Source: Monarcha castaneiventris obscurior (taxonomy: Eukaryota; Chordata; Aves; Passeriformes; Monarchidae). From it: a DNA stretch of 64,000 nucleotides. This document shows positions 49,601-63,000 of this stretch, in pieces. Each line of letters opens with the position of its first letter. Positions within the stretch are counted from its first letter, which is position 1. The notes below the pieces were generated by a model. The model worked only from the letters and a program-made list of their open reading frames with translations, ran no database searches and had not been told where the DNA came from. Position numbers and translations under genes: made by a program. Location: NCBI GenBank assembly GCA_026261815.1, contig JAMPIT010000174.1, positions 9,052,001 to 9,116,000 of the forward strand, in the 5' to 3' direction.

Positions 49601-52600
49601 ACAAGGCTGTTAGGAAACTATTTTGCACAAAATACTGATTTCTACGTAGGGAAGGTAGGAAAGGACAAGTGTCCATGGCTGGGGGTGGGGAAAAGGGCAA
49701 CATGACATCTAACAGAAAGGTCAGTGAAGTGGACAATATAGTATGACTCACAATATTTTTGATCATTAAATTTTTTTTGGCCTTACTAGCTAAAAATAGC
49801 AACAAAAATGAGCACAAATAAAATGAAACAACTAAAAAGCCAGCATGAGAAGAATATGTTTACAGAGAAATCATGCTGAGGAAACTGTTGAATTTATGAT
49901 GTCATAAAAAAAGCTCATAATTTTCTGATGGAAATGAAAAAGGTCAGCTATAAACCTTTGTTTTCCATCATTTTTAAAGCAGATGGATCCGGGAACAATA
50001 GAGTGCTTAGAGGGATGGCAAGGCAAAATGGTGTGGCAAATTGGAAAGAGAAAATTGTAAGAGATGTAAGATGCTGTCAGCAGCATGTTCAACAGAAGGC
50101 ATTTGTGTCTCTAACTTCTAGGTATCCATGGATCATATGGTTCACTTCAAATGGGTCAGTGGTTCACTGTTAGATTCACATGCACATCCCCTTTGAGTGA
50201 TCAAATGTCCCTTAAGCTCACAAACAAGAGATATATGTGCCATTTAAGAATCCAGGTGGGCTAAAAATGCAGATATTGCCAAATATTCCTTTCAACATTC
50301 GACTGCTTTCAGGAAATAGGAGAAAATGGATCAAGAGCAAATGTACAGTTGAGTAAACATATGGAGAGGAGAAAGTATATTGGGAAGCAGGAGAGATATG
50401 AGACCTTGTATGTCCCAAAATCTCCTCTCAGAAACAACAAAAGAAGCATAACTTCATGAACAAGACAAGTATGAACAGACTGCTGTTAATTTTAAGTACC
50501 CATATGAAGCAATGAAACCACACTTGGGTTCCTTTAGGAAGTGACAGGAAGGGAAAAATTTGCCAGTGACTCAGGGATGTAAAACAGCAGGATGATGGAA
50601 AACCTTCCTAAGTCCCAAATCAAAAACCTACAATATACTTCCAAGAATTTAATTTCTTTAAACCCTCAGGACTGTTGACTAGAAAGTCCTGAACTGGGGA
50701 TGAGCAAGCCATGAGATACAGGGTCTCCAGTTTGCAACAGGTACTCTGTTAATATTTCGAGTGAAGAACTGCAGAATGAGAATAAAAGCTAGAGACCTCA
50801 GTGTGGCCTCAGCTCATGGAACCAAGAGATCAGAATTTCCTGGGCCAGACTAGTGCTAGCAGGGTGACAGTGTTGCCTCAGCTTTACCTTGTGAAGCTTT
50901 CCCAAGAGACAACAACCTGGAGATAAAGAACCAAAAGCTTTCCTGACCAGAGGAATTGAAACACACAGCAATCCTGGAAAAAAAAAAATCTCATCTCTGT
51001 GGTAGAAAGGCAAAGCTGGCAAATCTGAAATAAGTTCATGGAAAGGGTATTGAGGATGGAGGGTTTCTTCCACTGAAATCTTCTTATTTTGAGGAGTTAG
51101 TTATTTCACTAGAATATTCTGAGATTTTTTGGTGAAATTTCTGCCTGTTTTTGAAATTGCTGATGCGGTGTGATGTACTGGTATTTGTTACTGGTTTTAA
51201 GGAGTTACACACTTCTACTGAGATTTATACAATATCTGAGAAAGATAATTTGCCTGCCATTTATTCACACAATTTACAACTATACAGTTAAATTCTCCCT
51301 CCTCATCTTGTCCGTTTGTGCATTGCACGTGGCCCTCACCATTTCCCATGCTGTGTCACAGGAACACTGGCTGCTGACAGTCCAGTCCCACACCAGGACT
51401 GGGCTAACAATTAAACAGTGTGGACAGTGTGCCAGTTTTCTGGCTCAATTTCATACCAACAGCCTCAGTTTCTCAGAGCCATTTGGATTCTCCCATTCTC
51501 GGATTTCATGATTACAAAATAGCCATCTGATGTAGGAATCTTGTCAGTCTCCCACTTTTTGCATTTAATGTTTCACTCTCAACACCTGTTAGGAGCTGCC
51601 ATAGCTTCATGACTCAGTCCTGGGTTGTCTGCAGGTTTCCTTAACAACAGTATTTCAGACATAGTCGTGATGGATTTACTTTGGAATCTATCAGTTCTTT
51701 TTTAGACAGGAACACTTCTGGAGCTGGGCTGCTGTCTACAGGTTCATATATTTCAAAGGTACTTTCCAAAAGAGATGGCGTATGTCAAATACTTGGATAG
51801 CTCATTTAGTAGAACATGCTTCTAGAATCAAGTTTTTGAAGTCCTCATTACTGAATATTTTGCTATACATAAATTTTCTACATTCCACTTCAACCACTAA
51901 GTGCTGTTTTTCAGTAGTAGTGGACTAATTCAGAATTTATGCTCTATCTGTAGTCAGAAAGACTGATTTTTGAGAGCTCTTCCACACTACTTCAGCAGCC
52001 TATACTCAATGAAATCTACTGCAGAAACTGAGGATAAAGCGTAAAGCCTGAACCAAAACTGGAAAGGAGTAAATCTCTTTGGGTGTTATTTTCTTTTTTT
52101 TTTAATATTAATTTTTCCTTTCATTTTTTTAAGTAATACTTTTCCACTACCTTTTCCAATCATTTTAGGGTTTTTTTCAGTACGAACACATCTGTCGGCT
52201 TATAGTATCAATGGAAACAATACAGCTATTCAGCAAAAGCAGATGTAAAGAAACTGAAATATTATGGTGCATCTACTTAGCAAAGAACTTGTCCGATAAA
52301 CAAAAAATAGACAGTAAGGTGTGTAGCCAGTGCTAGAGAGATGATTTGTATTTTCTTTGATAGACAATTATATTGTTTCTATTATTATTTTTTTTTAACA
52401 AGCAGATAGATTGCTACTTCTGCTTTTGAAATCTTAAAACAAGTACGCTATGAGTTGTGGGACTTCCTCCAGCTGATTGTACCCCATGATGAGCCTCAGT
52501 TTGGTGATGGTTAGAAAGGTTTTAGTGGCTTCTTTAAATTCCAGTACTGTTACTCCCTCCATCCTTCTGAAACATGCAGACCTTTCCTTCTCCTGCACAC

Positions 52601-54041
52601 TCTGGCTGTTGACCTTCTAAGCCTGAGGGACAATGTTTTTAAAATGCTGTAGCATGCATACTATGTGCATCCAAGGGAGTATTTTTTTCCCGTATGAGAT
52701 ACTTTTTCCTATAGTGAGAATAAATCTCAGTCAATGTCGATCTGTTTTTTGTCTGCAATGTAGATAAGATTGCTGGATGAGAGAGAAATTAAGTCACTTA
52801 CAGAAATGGATTTGCCACAGTTAGGTGGGCAGTCAGGCCATATTCATATCAGAGACAGAATACATCACAAGGCAACACACAACCTTATGCAAAACACAGC
52901 CTTTCTCCACAGGTAGGAACAGCCCTTTGGTCTTAATCTTAAAAATGAGACATTAAAGACAGGATGCATAGGGTAATGATGGAAAAGGATGGCATAATTC
53001 AAGTGTCATTACACATCAGAGATAATAAAATAAAAATTGGATCCATGAGTAATGAGAAAGTATGCCTTGCTTTACTGGTGTCACTGACTAAATATTTTAG
53101 AGTCAAATAAGGTTTCTCTAAGTATTTGGTTTTGTATTCAGATTATCTCACATGACCAAATCTTATCACCTGTTTATTATTTGTAACATGTTGGATCAAC
53201 ACATTCATCTGAATCAGTCATCCTCTACTCCCTTTTTAATCAGTCAAGCAGCAAATATAGTTTTAAGGTATACCTAGATATACCTGACTTATTGGAAACA
53301 TATACAGTGGAATTACATGAATTATGTTATAGAAAAATCTATTTCTGCCCAGGGACTATAAAAGGAGACATGAAGACTAACATAGACATAATAACCTGCA
53401 TTATAGGTGTATATTTAATCACATAGATTCCCTTTTCCTAAGAATACATGAATAAAAAAGAAACCAGATCCTGGCTGTCATCTTAAAACAGTTCTCATAC
53501 TTGTGTTAAGCTGATTTAGCCATTTCTTAGGTAGAGCAGGTTTGATTCATGCACTATTTTTTCAGTTCTTTTGAATCACTCAAACCAGAGAGCCTTTTTT
53601 TTTGAAATTTCATAGTTTCAAAGCCTTCAGTTAAGGCATCATTATTTCTGATGCACAGAAATTTATGATAGTCAACTTGCATTTCTTCTGTATCATCCCA
53701 TTAAGTTTAATGGCACTGTAGTACTTCTAAGCATTTGCTTTAGTCTTGGTCATTGTTCTACCATGAACAAAACATGCTCTTCTTCTCTTCCTTGCATTCT
53801 CTAAAGCAACCAACCACCTCCTGCCCCAGCAACAGAGGGTTAAATGTTACTGCATTTGTACCTAGTATGTTGTGTCAGCTGAGCCAGGGGAACGACCTGT
53901 ACCTCAGTGTTTGGCCTCAGACAAGAGCAGAGGGTGTAAATTTACACTGCTTTTATCGAGCATTGAGCTCAGTGTAGTATCTTCTACCTGCCACAGTGAT
54001 GTGTAGAAAATAACCACAGCTCAGTTAATGTACCAGAACTT

Positions 54042-54088
54042 GTTAAACTATCATGTTGATCAATGTTAAACTATCATGTTTTGATCAT
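54042..54088. repeat. Tandem duplication of a 23-24-bp unit
   Basis: GTTAAACTATCATGTTGATC-AAT at 54042-54064 is repeated at 54065-54088 with a TT insertion (CATGTTTTGATCAT). A recent-looking duplication in intron. Confidence 0.85.
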
Positions 54089-54647
54089 GAATCAATTCTC
54101 TAAGAAGAAATTCTCTTCAGAGAGAGCAATTACCCTCAAGGGCTTGTGTATGTTGCTGCTTCAGGTTTTTTTTGCTACTGTCCTGCACTGATTGCTGAAA
54201 TACCTATTTTGTTGTCTATTATTACTCAGGCTTGTTCAGCATACTGGATTTCACACTCCACTTCTCTCTGAAGACTGGTGTTATAAATTGTTTTCCTCTA
54301 GAGAGTGATTATCTTGCCTTTTTCAAAATAAAATTTCCACATTTTGGGGTTACACTAACCCTTCTAATCCTCTTTATGCTCTTTCTCGGCTATGAAATTC
54401 TCCCTAATTTGTCAACTTCTTAATAAAAAAAAATGTTGCTTACTCCACTGTTCAAGATTCTTAATGGACAGTAAGGAGAATCAGATTTGTTACCAATGAA
54501 TATAGCTTCTCAGCAACAATTAACTTTCTCCAAGTTCATATACTATAGTGACTCCAATTTAATTATCATCCTAATTTGGTTTCATTCCAAAGAAATGTCA
54601 AGTTCTGTCTCTTGTAAAGCATTCTTTTATATATATACATGAAAAAT

Positions 54648-54697
54648 ACTTTATTGACTATGTGCCTATGTGACTTTATTGACTATGTGACTATAGA
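54648..54697. repeat. Tandem duplication of a 25-bp unit
   Basis: ACTTTATTGACTATGTGCCT-ATGTG at 54648-54672 is followed by a second copy, ACTTTATTGACTATGTGACT-ATAG, from 54673. It is the second such duplication within 700 bp. Confidence 0.85.
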
Positions 54698-55740
54698 TCA
54701 CCTGTAATCACCTCATGTTTGTTACTTCTTCAATTTGAGATAATGTTACTATATTCCTTATTCTAAGGATTTTTAGGTATTGTAAGGATAAACATTTGGC
54801 ATATGAAAACATTAAAGCTTCACTTCTCAATTTCTACTCTTCAGAAGGAAAATATTTAGTATTTTTGCATCTTTTTGCACAGAATCCTGTCTTTTTTTTT
54901 TCTTTTGATGCACAGAGTAATGTACATTAAGTGACATATGAATGCCTTTAGAGAAACAAAGATTTAATTTTAAAAATCCAATCATTATTTACTTCAGGTA
55001 ATAATAAATTATGATGGATGCCCACCTCAAACCACCAAAGAACTTTTTTTTGGCTAAAGTAATAAAAGCTATGAAATAACTTATCACAGTCAAGTTTTTA
55101 ACACTTTTTCTGTTCTTATTGCTTCTTTACGGATAAGTCTTGACTCTCCCCTTCCAATGGTGAACATTCCAACTTACTGTGTCGGGCTGGTGAGAAAAAA
55201 CAAGTTGCTAGAAGCTATTTTTTTATATCAGAGAAATATATACCATGGATCTCTTTTATCAGGAAAGAAAATAACCCCAACAACTGTTTTCACAATGAAT
55301 GAAAAGGAGGCAAAATGGCTTAGGAAAACCAGTAACTTGTAAAGGGCAAATAGATTGCTCTGATTTTCAGATACATTAATGAGTCAATATATACAACTAT
55401 ATCTAAAGCTTGCAGCACTGCTTTGGGACTACATGAGTTTGCTGCAGACACCACACAAACTATTATGGGTTGAAAGGTCTGGAACTGCCCTAGTTTTACT
55501 CTTATACATAGATGGGACCATTGACACTCAAAACACATATAGGAATGTACAACAAACTGTAAGATTTTGCCTAGGATACTCAATTGCAGACACACTTTTC
55601 CAGATACAATGGTGTTAACTCCCACAACATGGAAATTAATTTCCAATCTAGCAAACAAGGATCTAGTGAGTATATGTATGTCTTATGGTTTAGAACCTTT
55701 TACACACATTTTTGTAATTGTACAGACTTTCCAAACTTAC

Positions 55741-56376
55741 CTCCTCTATGGATAATCAAAGAAGTTTCACTTCCAACAGGACATTCTTTAAGTATATCCA
55801 CTACTTCTGCATGGCTCAGGTTCTGTACATTCTGCTGGTTGATCTCAACAATGAGGTCACCTTCACACAAACCAGGACATCCCTGAATGTCTAGAATTTG
55901 CTTCACCCTCTGTCCTGTAGGACTGTCTGCTATAGTGAAGCCAAAGCCCTGGGCCCCTTTCACAATGGTTAAGGTCATGAGTTCAGCTTGGGTGGCCCCA
56001 GAAGAAGCCATTGATACATTATCATCATGGGCAGGTGGTGGGAATGTGCTATCAAGCTGACTATCTGCTGGAATGGAGTGCAAGGAGTGTGGTGGTCGAT
56101 CTGTTACGTCTGGAACAGACTGAGAAGTCCTAGAAATGTATTCCAAATAAGTTTCATAGTTATGTCTTCCATTTACCACTACCGGAGGCCTCTCCATTAC
56201 TGCAAGGGGTGGCACCATGCTGTTGGCAGGATCTTCAGGATCAAAGGGCAAAGGGTATCCACGACATAGCACCAAGTTGACACTCTGACCAATAGGAACA
56301 GACTGGAAGAGTTTGACTACATCTGCGTGAGTATGTCCAAGGACACAAACTTCATTAATATAGACAATCACATCAC
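55741..56376 (-). CDS. MAGI2: MAGI2 exon: C-terminal half of PDZ1, linker and complete PDZ2
   Basis: A 636-nt internal exon with acceptor TTCTAG|GTGATG and donor GGAG|GTAAGT. It supplies two bases of a split Gly codon, 211 whole codons and one base of the next Gly. It opens with GDVIVYINEVCVLGHTHADV, the second half of PDZ1; the His of THADVV is at the alpha-B1 position, as in class I PDZ domains. A linker of about 90 residues follows, with the tyrosine-rich motif NYETYLEYISRTSQSVPD. PDZ2 begins near 55984 (ELMTLTIVKGAQGFGF) with a GFGF carboxylate-binding loop, has SHAEVVDIL at alpha-B1, and ends in LIIHRG. In MAGI2, PDZ2 is the domain reported to bind the PTEN C-terminus. The first half of PDZ1 is on an exon outside the window. 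Confidence 0.98.
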
Positions 56377-57295
56377 CTAGAACGAGAAGAACAAACAGTG
56401 ACAACATGAGACAACTTCAATTGCTGTATATGCAGTGCATTTCTTTTCAAATGAGATAGAAGTCTACTAAAAAAAATATGATAAATTCAATCAACATACT
56501 GACTCAAATAGGAGAGACAAAAAAGTAAAGTTTGTCTGGCAGCAAATGTTATACAAAGACACAATGACAATACCAGCTATTTTCTGTGTAAGCTCACAGA
56601 TGGAAAATTTAGATGGATCCAGACATTCACCTTCTCTGAATATTTCCTCCCTATTTTTCCAACTCCTTTCAGTGTTGTCTCTATAGATTACTTTTTTTTT
56701 AAGGTACAATGAAAGGTTATTTGGAGAGTGTGTTGTCAAGACATACCATTTTTTGGTGAAGAGCAAAAGAAAAAAAAAGTGAGTACTCCTAGACTTAAGA
56801 ATCAATGAATAGCAATGCAAGACTGTTTATGCATGTGCATAAGGAAACACTTTTTGCACTGATCAGCTTTCTGTTAAATGTGATTACTTGCCATCAGCCA
56901 TTCAGAACTACTACTGTCGTTTCCTATCTATCTGGCATAACGTAGAGATGTTTCATGGCATCTTGTTGTAGTCAAAAGGCTCAAGGACAATGACACAACA
57001 AAATTTTTTAGGTAGGTTCAATAGCTTTTTATTACAAAAATCTAGGCAAATATACAAAAAGCAGTTTAATATTTTCACCTAACCAGCTGGTCAAATAAAA
57101 CCAAAGATACTACCTTTACCTCCAAATCTCATCTCATGTATAGCAGAGCTACCAGTCCGAGCATATGGAAGCAGAATACCCTAAGTCAACAGGCTATTTA
57201 TGGGTCTCCATATTGCCCATGCACCAACCATCTACTATTACTGAAAGGTTCAGAAATAAGTTCAAGATTCTTCTTGGTGTTAGAATAGATCTATA

Positions 57296-57340
57296 TATTT
57301 ATAGACATAAATATATAAATATATAAATATATTTTTATGT
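57296..57340. repeat. TATAAA-type AT-rich repeat
   Basis: Repeated ATATAAAT units (ATAAATATATAAATATATAA). Low-complexity intron sequence; not a promoter TATA box in any supported context. Confidence 0.85.
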
Positions 57341-59544
57341 ACTCTTAGGTGCATATTAAAATAAATATGAGTGATCAGTACAAACAATATTCAGAACAGT
57401 TTGATGACCCACAATCAGTTTTCACTTTCATAAAACAGTTGGCATATTTATAGAAAAAAAAAGATATTTGGTTAGAGAACTCTAGAAGTTAAAGTATTTT
57501 TCTAAAGTGAAGACTGTCTTATTATCCTACCATTAATCACCAGGGTACTGTGAGATGTCTACAAGGTGCACAGTTCAAAAACTGACACATAACAACACAA
57601 AGCTTTTTAAAGGTATTTGAAAACTCAGCAATAAAATGAAAATTATTTAGAGTATAAGGTAGTTTGGGTGGAATTGCTTTAAGCGTATTTATGAAATTAT
57701 GTCTTTCAAGTACTTCAATCAAAATATCTAATCAAACAAACTGAGGATAAGAGCATCATCAAGATGCCAATGCAAGGGCTGTTTCTAAGTGACAGAAAAA
57801 GGCAAAGGCTGTTTCTATGTGAAAATGAAATGGTCAATTCCCACATGATCAGTCTGTAACAGCCTGACAGTAATTAATTGCATATGCACGAACTGTGATT
57901 CAGAGAAAGATTTCTTCAGAGGGTGCCTAGGGAAAAATGCTAAGGAAGTTTGTTTAAATGATTGTGAGTATTACACATATAAACCTTAGGAGCTGAAAAC
58001 GCTTTCTTAAATGTGCAGTATAAATACATTTCAAAAAAAGCACAAACAGTAATGTCACTTCATAGGCAGTGCTGAAAGAGCTCCAATGCTTTTGTCTCAA
58101 GCAGCTGAAAATAAAGCAGTTTTCAAAAATCAAGATTCAAAAGAAAAAATGCACCGTACAAATTACTGTGGCAATGGCTGCAATTCATCGTGATTTGCTC
58201 ATGCCCTGGTATAGAAAGATCTTACCTGCATTCTCATCCCTGGCTCCCACGTTAGCAGTGAGGCTGACATTGCTCACAACAGGACTGCTTCTGTTGAACT
58301 GAGAGCTCTCCAGTGCATGCTCCTGTTTCAGTAGCTATGCCTTAATAGTAACCTTGCGACTTTTTAATCCATGCAGTCTTTATTTTCCTGAGTGCTGGCA
58401 ATGCAGCTATGTGGTGGGAGGAGACCAATCTGTTTGTTCATCCTCTCTTACAATACATTAGCAGGGTGCAAAAGGAAAAATGCGATTTTTGTGTTGGGCA
58501 AGTAAGTCATGGTCTGTTTTCAGCCCTTCACTTTAAGTATTTGGACCGGATTAGCTATGATATAAAACTTAAATCAGTATGTTCCTATATATCAGAAAAT
58601 TACATAAACTAGTTGACATTATAGAGGTCTGCAGTGAAAAGCTTTTGCAAAAGGAATGCAGTCAGGAAACATACAGGCCAAGTAGTGCCTTTCCTCAGTC
58701 ACTAAACAGGCAAAACTGAGCACCAGAAGATCTGGGGTAAGAACTTCAAATAACAACCTTGCATTATCCCTCACAGGACAGCAGAAAATCCTTCTGATTT
58801 TCTGATTGAGGATTTCCTGAATCAATATTGTCAAAGCTCTTTGTTGTTTCTGACGTATAACATGAATAGCATGCCTGGGCACACAGTGAAGCTGTAACTC
58901 AGTCACGGTGGGGTTGTTTGGGACCCACCTGCTGTACTGTCACATGGAGAATGAACAGCCACAAGTTAAATGTGATGAGCACAAGGGCATGCCTTACTAA
59001 GTTCAGCTCAAAGACAGGAGCTACAGTGGTGTAGCACTGGGGAGAAACAGTTTCAGATCATGAAAGAGGAAAGAGGAAAAAAAGGGGTTAATTTCAGAAA
59101 TCCTTTGAATTAATCTCTCAGCTGTACTTTCTCCAAACCTAACTCATTTTTCCAGGCTGAGAGTTCCTCATTGCTGACACAGAGAGAAGTACCCAGTATT
59201 TGGTAGGAAGGGAGAGATAAGTTAAGAGCATTACAGAGCCAGTGCCATGCTAATGCAAAGTTCAAAACCTCTCTTCTTTAGGAAAACTCCCTTAAAGGTA
59301 TCTGTAGCATCTTTTCTGCCTATTCTCTTCTGCTACTTCTAATAGTGGGTGCATATGGACAAGCATAATAGCAATCCACTTTATAATTCCTGTCTCATTT
59401 TCTGAGCAAGCCGTAGTCTGCCTCCAGAAATCACAGTTTCACAGTGAGTGGGTATCTCTGAAGTTATGCAGAACATTTATATTAAGCATCAAACTTTGCC
59501 TGACTTTTAGAATTAAATTTACTAAAATGACTGGAGCTTGCTTA

Positions 59545-60010
59545 CAGAATGATTGATGTTGGCAGGGCTCTCTAGAGGTTGTATTGTCCAAACCCTGCTC
59601 AATCAGTAGCCCTTAGAGCCAGTTGCCGTGGATCATGTCCAGGTGGCTTTTGAAAACCTCCAAGGAGGTAGACTCCACATCTTCTCTGGGCAAGCTGTGC
59701 CAGTACTCAGTCACCCTCCCAGTAGGAAAGTGTTTTCTGATGTTCAAAGGAAATCCCCTGTGTTTGAGTGTTTGCCCATTGCCTCTTTTCTTGCCACTGG
59801 AAAGAGCTTGGCTCCATCTTCTTCGTGCAGATATTTACTTAGATTGGTAAAATCCCCCCAGGCATTCTCTTCTCTAGGGTGAACATCCTCTCTGTCAGAG
59901 GATATCTCTCCAATTTAATCTTCCTCACTAGCCTGTACAAACTGTACACACGCCATAACAACCTTATCTTACTCAAGAGTGTTCAGGGATGAGGGAGCCC
60001 AGAAAGGCTG
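59545..60010 (-). mobile_element. CR1 retroposon, about 465 bp of its 3' part
   Basis: The plus strand carries the reverse complement of CR1: GGCTCTCTAGAGGTTGTATT, CATGTCCAGGTGGCTTTTGA, GAGACTTCCACA-like GTAGACTCCACATCTTCTCT, GTTTGCCCATTGCCTCTTTT and AAGAGCTTGGCTCCATCTTC. The match extends with indels to about 60010 (GATGAGGGAGCCCAGAAAGG). The element points along the minus strand with its 3' end near 59545. It covers the 3' UTR and the last codons of ORF2, and it is 5'-truncated. Confidence 0.95.
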
Positions 60011-63000
60011 ATCTATGGAGAAGGCATCTGAATCAGACTCTCTAGATGAACTGGCAGGTTTGATAGACACCAAGTAGACAACAGATACCCTGGCCTACAT
60101 CTCAAACATTTACACTGTCACAAAAAGAGATTCTTCAATGTCTAAATTCAGCACTGAGTTGAAGAATGTTAAAGAATACTAACAGCAAGCAAATTTGTCA
60201 AAGAGTCTTAAAGTTACCTCTGCTTTAGTTAAGGCTCCTGCATTTAACTGACAAATTTAGGAACATGGGTCTGGAGAGGACTTCCTGGATGGCTGAACCT
60301 AGTTCCCTGCTGTCAGATATAACACAGTATGTTACTCTTGATGGAATTTTATGTCTTCTTCACAGAAACAACCACAAAGCCCCATAATACTTCATTTATT
60401 TAACTAGCTTGTTTTGCTTATTAAAGTCTGCTGACCATTACATATTTTGTCATGTAATGTTAATTGACTCAGTGCCTGAATGTTTGATTAGAGGTTACAT
60501 TTTTTTATCTACATATTTCAAAGCAAAAACCAGATCTATACTATCATTATCTTCAGTTGGATTAGTAACTGGTGAAGAAATTTGTGAGCTTCAACATCTT
60601 TTAATGACAGAGTCTGTTTTACATTCCTCTCTACAATAATGTTGCAGAATGAAATCTGACACCCTGGGGATTTTCCACAAGCATTAATTCTCAAAAAACC
60701 ACCCAACTTTTTCATGCTTGAAGTGCTTGATCCAAACAGAATCTGTTTTATTGACATAACTAGTTCCATCACAAATTATCCTGTAGTTTCAGGCAATGTT
60801 ACCAGCCCTATTTACCTCCCTTCTGAATAACCTGTACTGTTCAGTTGACTCCAGTTATTGTTTCTGCTAGAATTTAATTACCTCTAGATTCTCTGTGTAA
60901 ACATCTTGCACTAGTAGGTAAAGTTTGTCCATTTTCTTACCTATGTTCCCGCTATTTGTATACAAACATTTTGCATATTTCTACTTATTATTGTTTCTTG
61001 TGCACTTAGGTTTCTGGCTGTACTTTAGTAAACTGAATTGCCTTCTAGACTGCCATTCTTATTATCAATTAGGATTCACTAAACTTTGAAGCCTGAATGC
61101 AGAGAAAAAAGTGCAGATGAGATCTTTGCTCGAAATTTAGTAGAAATGTCTCCATTCTTTCTGACAGGGTTTTGATCATGCTCTTAGTGCTAGGTTTATG
61201 TGCTTAAAATATGACAAACTCTGTGATTTGGGGTGGAGACAGCTCTGCTACCCCCCTGCAGCCAGCACAAGCCAATAGCAATGGAGCTAAAACCAGCTCA
61301 TGGTTTGGCAAGTCAGCACAGGACACACCAGCTCTGCAGGACTCGGGCTGCATAATTTTTTGCTGCATTTATAGCCCACATAAACTCTGCTAACTTCTCC
61401 AGCACTGCTTATTCCCACTTGCATTTCTCACCCATATAATCTAAATTCTGCATATGCATACTTTGCATCAGTTTCAGAACTAGCAATACATGATTACTTC
61501 ATCATTGAAGCTTTCCCTTCACCTGCCCACCCACACTCTCTACTGTCATTACCAGATATTTCTGTCACTTCTCAGCAGTGACCTTGTCTTCCCTTTCTGC
61601 AGAGTGCTGCAAGATTGCTGGCACTGGAGCCTGCCAATAATGAATTCAGAGCACGTTTCCAGTACTGCGATATGAAACATGGGGGTAATTTTAATAACAA
61701 CGACATGTGATTGATGGTCATGAAAGAAGCAAAGATTTGTTAGAAATGAGCCATTTTTACATTCCCACATGTAATTACAAGTAGCAGTACAGACATCTAG
61801 TGTGTGAGGGATCCTTTAGTTAAACAGTAGCAGACAAACTACATTCTGCAACTTTGAAACTCAACTTCCTTCCACTTGCCCTAGGTGTTAATCCGGTGTG
61901 TGAATAAATAATTTCCATTACAAATGGCTAGAAGCAACATTTTGGATGTAAGAGGCTTCAGAAAGTTCTGAACAAACAGAAATCCTCTGATTTCTTGTAC
62001 TCTGACTTGCCACAGAACCTTATAGAATCTATTTGTCTCTAGCTGCTAAGATCTGATGGCCTGACTTTTACAAACAAAAGATAAAGCCTAGGGTCCTGTA
62101 GATCATGGTAGCCTGATTTTTCTTAAAAAAAAAAGGGGCGGGGGAGCCCTAATTTTGTTAATACTCATTACAAAATTACTCTTATTTTTAAATAAAAATT
62201 TTGGAATTATAACAACTTCTTAAAGGAGATTGCAGTGTAAGATAACTATAGCATATTAGTACCAAAACACTTAAAACACCTTCCAAGAAAATCCTTACTT
62301 ATTTCTTCTAAAGAGGAACATTAGATTAACTGCTAAAATGTATCAAGAAGGTAACCTGGGGAGAAGAACATGCATACAATAACTACAGCTACTGATTGAA
62401 AGAGCTAAATTTAAAACAGACCACTATTATCAGCTTTAAAACAAATTTCTCATAGATAGTACTGCAACAGCCACAGTGAAATGAAAAGAGCTGCTGGGAC
62501 ACAAATGGTCAGGTGCCTCTGCGCTCAGAAATAGTTTCAGGACCACTTGCTGGTATATGAGAACACTGAATAGTCCATTAAAATATCACTGCTAATACAG
62601 GCATGGAAGAACCATTTCCCAGTCTTCACCACATACAGAAGGTTTTACCCATGTGTGACAAACTCAGCAAAGCTGACAGGTAACCATTTACCATAGATCC
62701 TGCTTTCACTCAGTGAACTCTGGGAACTGAGGTTCAGGGAAAAAATCAGGGTTATAAGTATTATTATTTATTTGATCAATCATTAATTACTATTATTTTT
62801 AGTATTTATTTAAATCAGACAAAAGGTCAAGCCAACATGTATTCCTAGGCATTCAGGCACTCAAACTGGCATAAGATAGGCTAGATTTTCCTCTTACTGA
62901 AACCTAAGAAACAGATATAAATAATCTGTTTGTCACATTTGAGTCAGTACTTGTACAAAACAGCATTGTACGAGTGATTAACCTGGGCTAAAATCTGTTC

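Larger units (their letters stand above)
27018..55740 (-). other. MAGI2: MAGI2 intron (about 28.7 kb), largest complete intron of the window
   Basis: Complete intron between 55741 and 27017, donor GTAAGTTTGG and acceptor TGTTTATTTCAG, phase 1. It contains AT repeats, poly(T) tracts, a composite CR1/SINE block at 33690-36300, a CR1 tail at 45727-45815 and several short tandem duplications. I looked for additional MAGI2 exons and for tRNA-like or other RNA genes and found none that I can support. Long stretches (for example 36300-45700 and 45820-55740) are unremarkable AT-rich intron. Confidence 0.93.
856..56376 (-). other. MAGI2: MAGI2 gene, central part (six exons, five complete introns)
   Basis: The span from the first to the last recognisable coding exon of MAGI2 on the minus strand. 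MAGI2 is a multi-PDZ scaffold of synapses and of cell junctions such as the podocyte slit diaphragm. Its family layout is PDZ0, guanylate-kinase-like, WW1, WW2, PDZ1 to PDZ5. The six exons total 1,185 nt and join in one frame without a stop, running from the middle of PDZ1 through PDZ2 and PDZ3. MAGI2 rather than MAGI1 or MAGI3 is chosen from paralogue-distinguishing stretches remembered from mammalian MAGI2, such as [27 protein letters not shown] and [17 protein letters not shown]. The gene continues past both window edges, so no start codon, stop codon, promoter or poly(A) site is present. Confidence 0.96.

Noticed and set aside
51170..51511. Plus-strand open frame of 113 codons rich in Leu/Tyr
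   Set aside because: No similarity that I recognise, no promoter, splice or conservation evidence; composition reflects AT-rich intron.
57296..57340. TATA-like runs as a promoter
   Set aside because: They belong to a simple AT repeat with no adjacent exon or other promoter feature.
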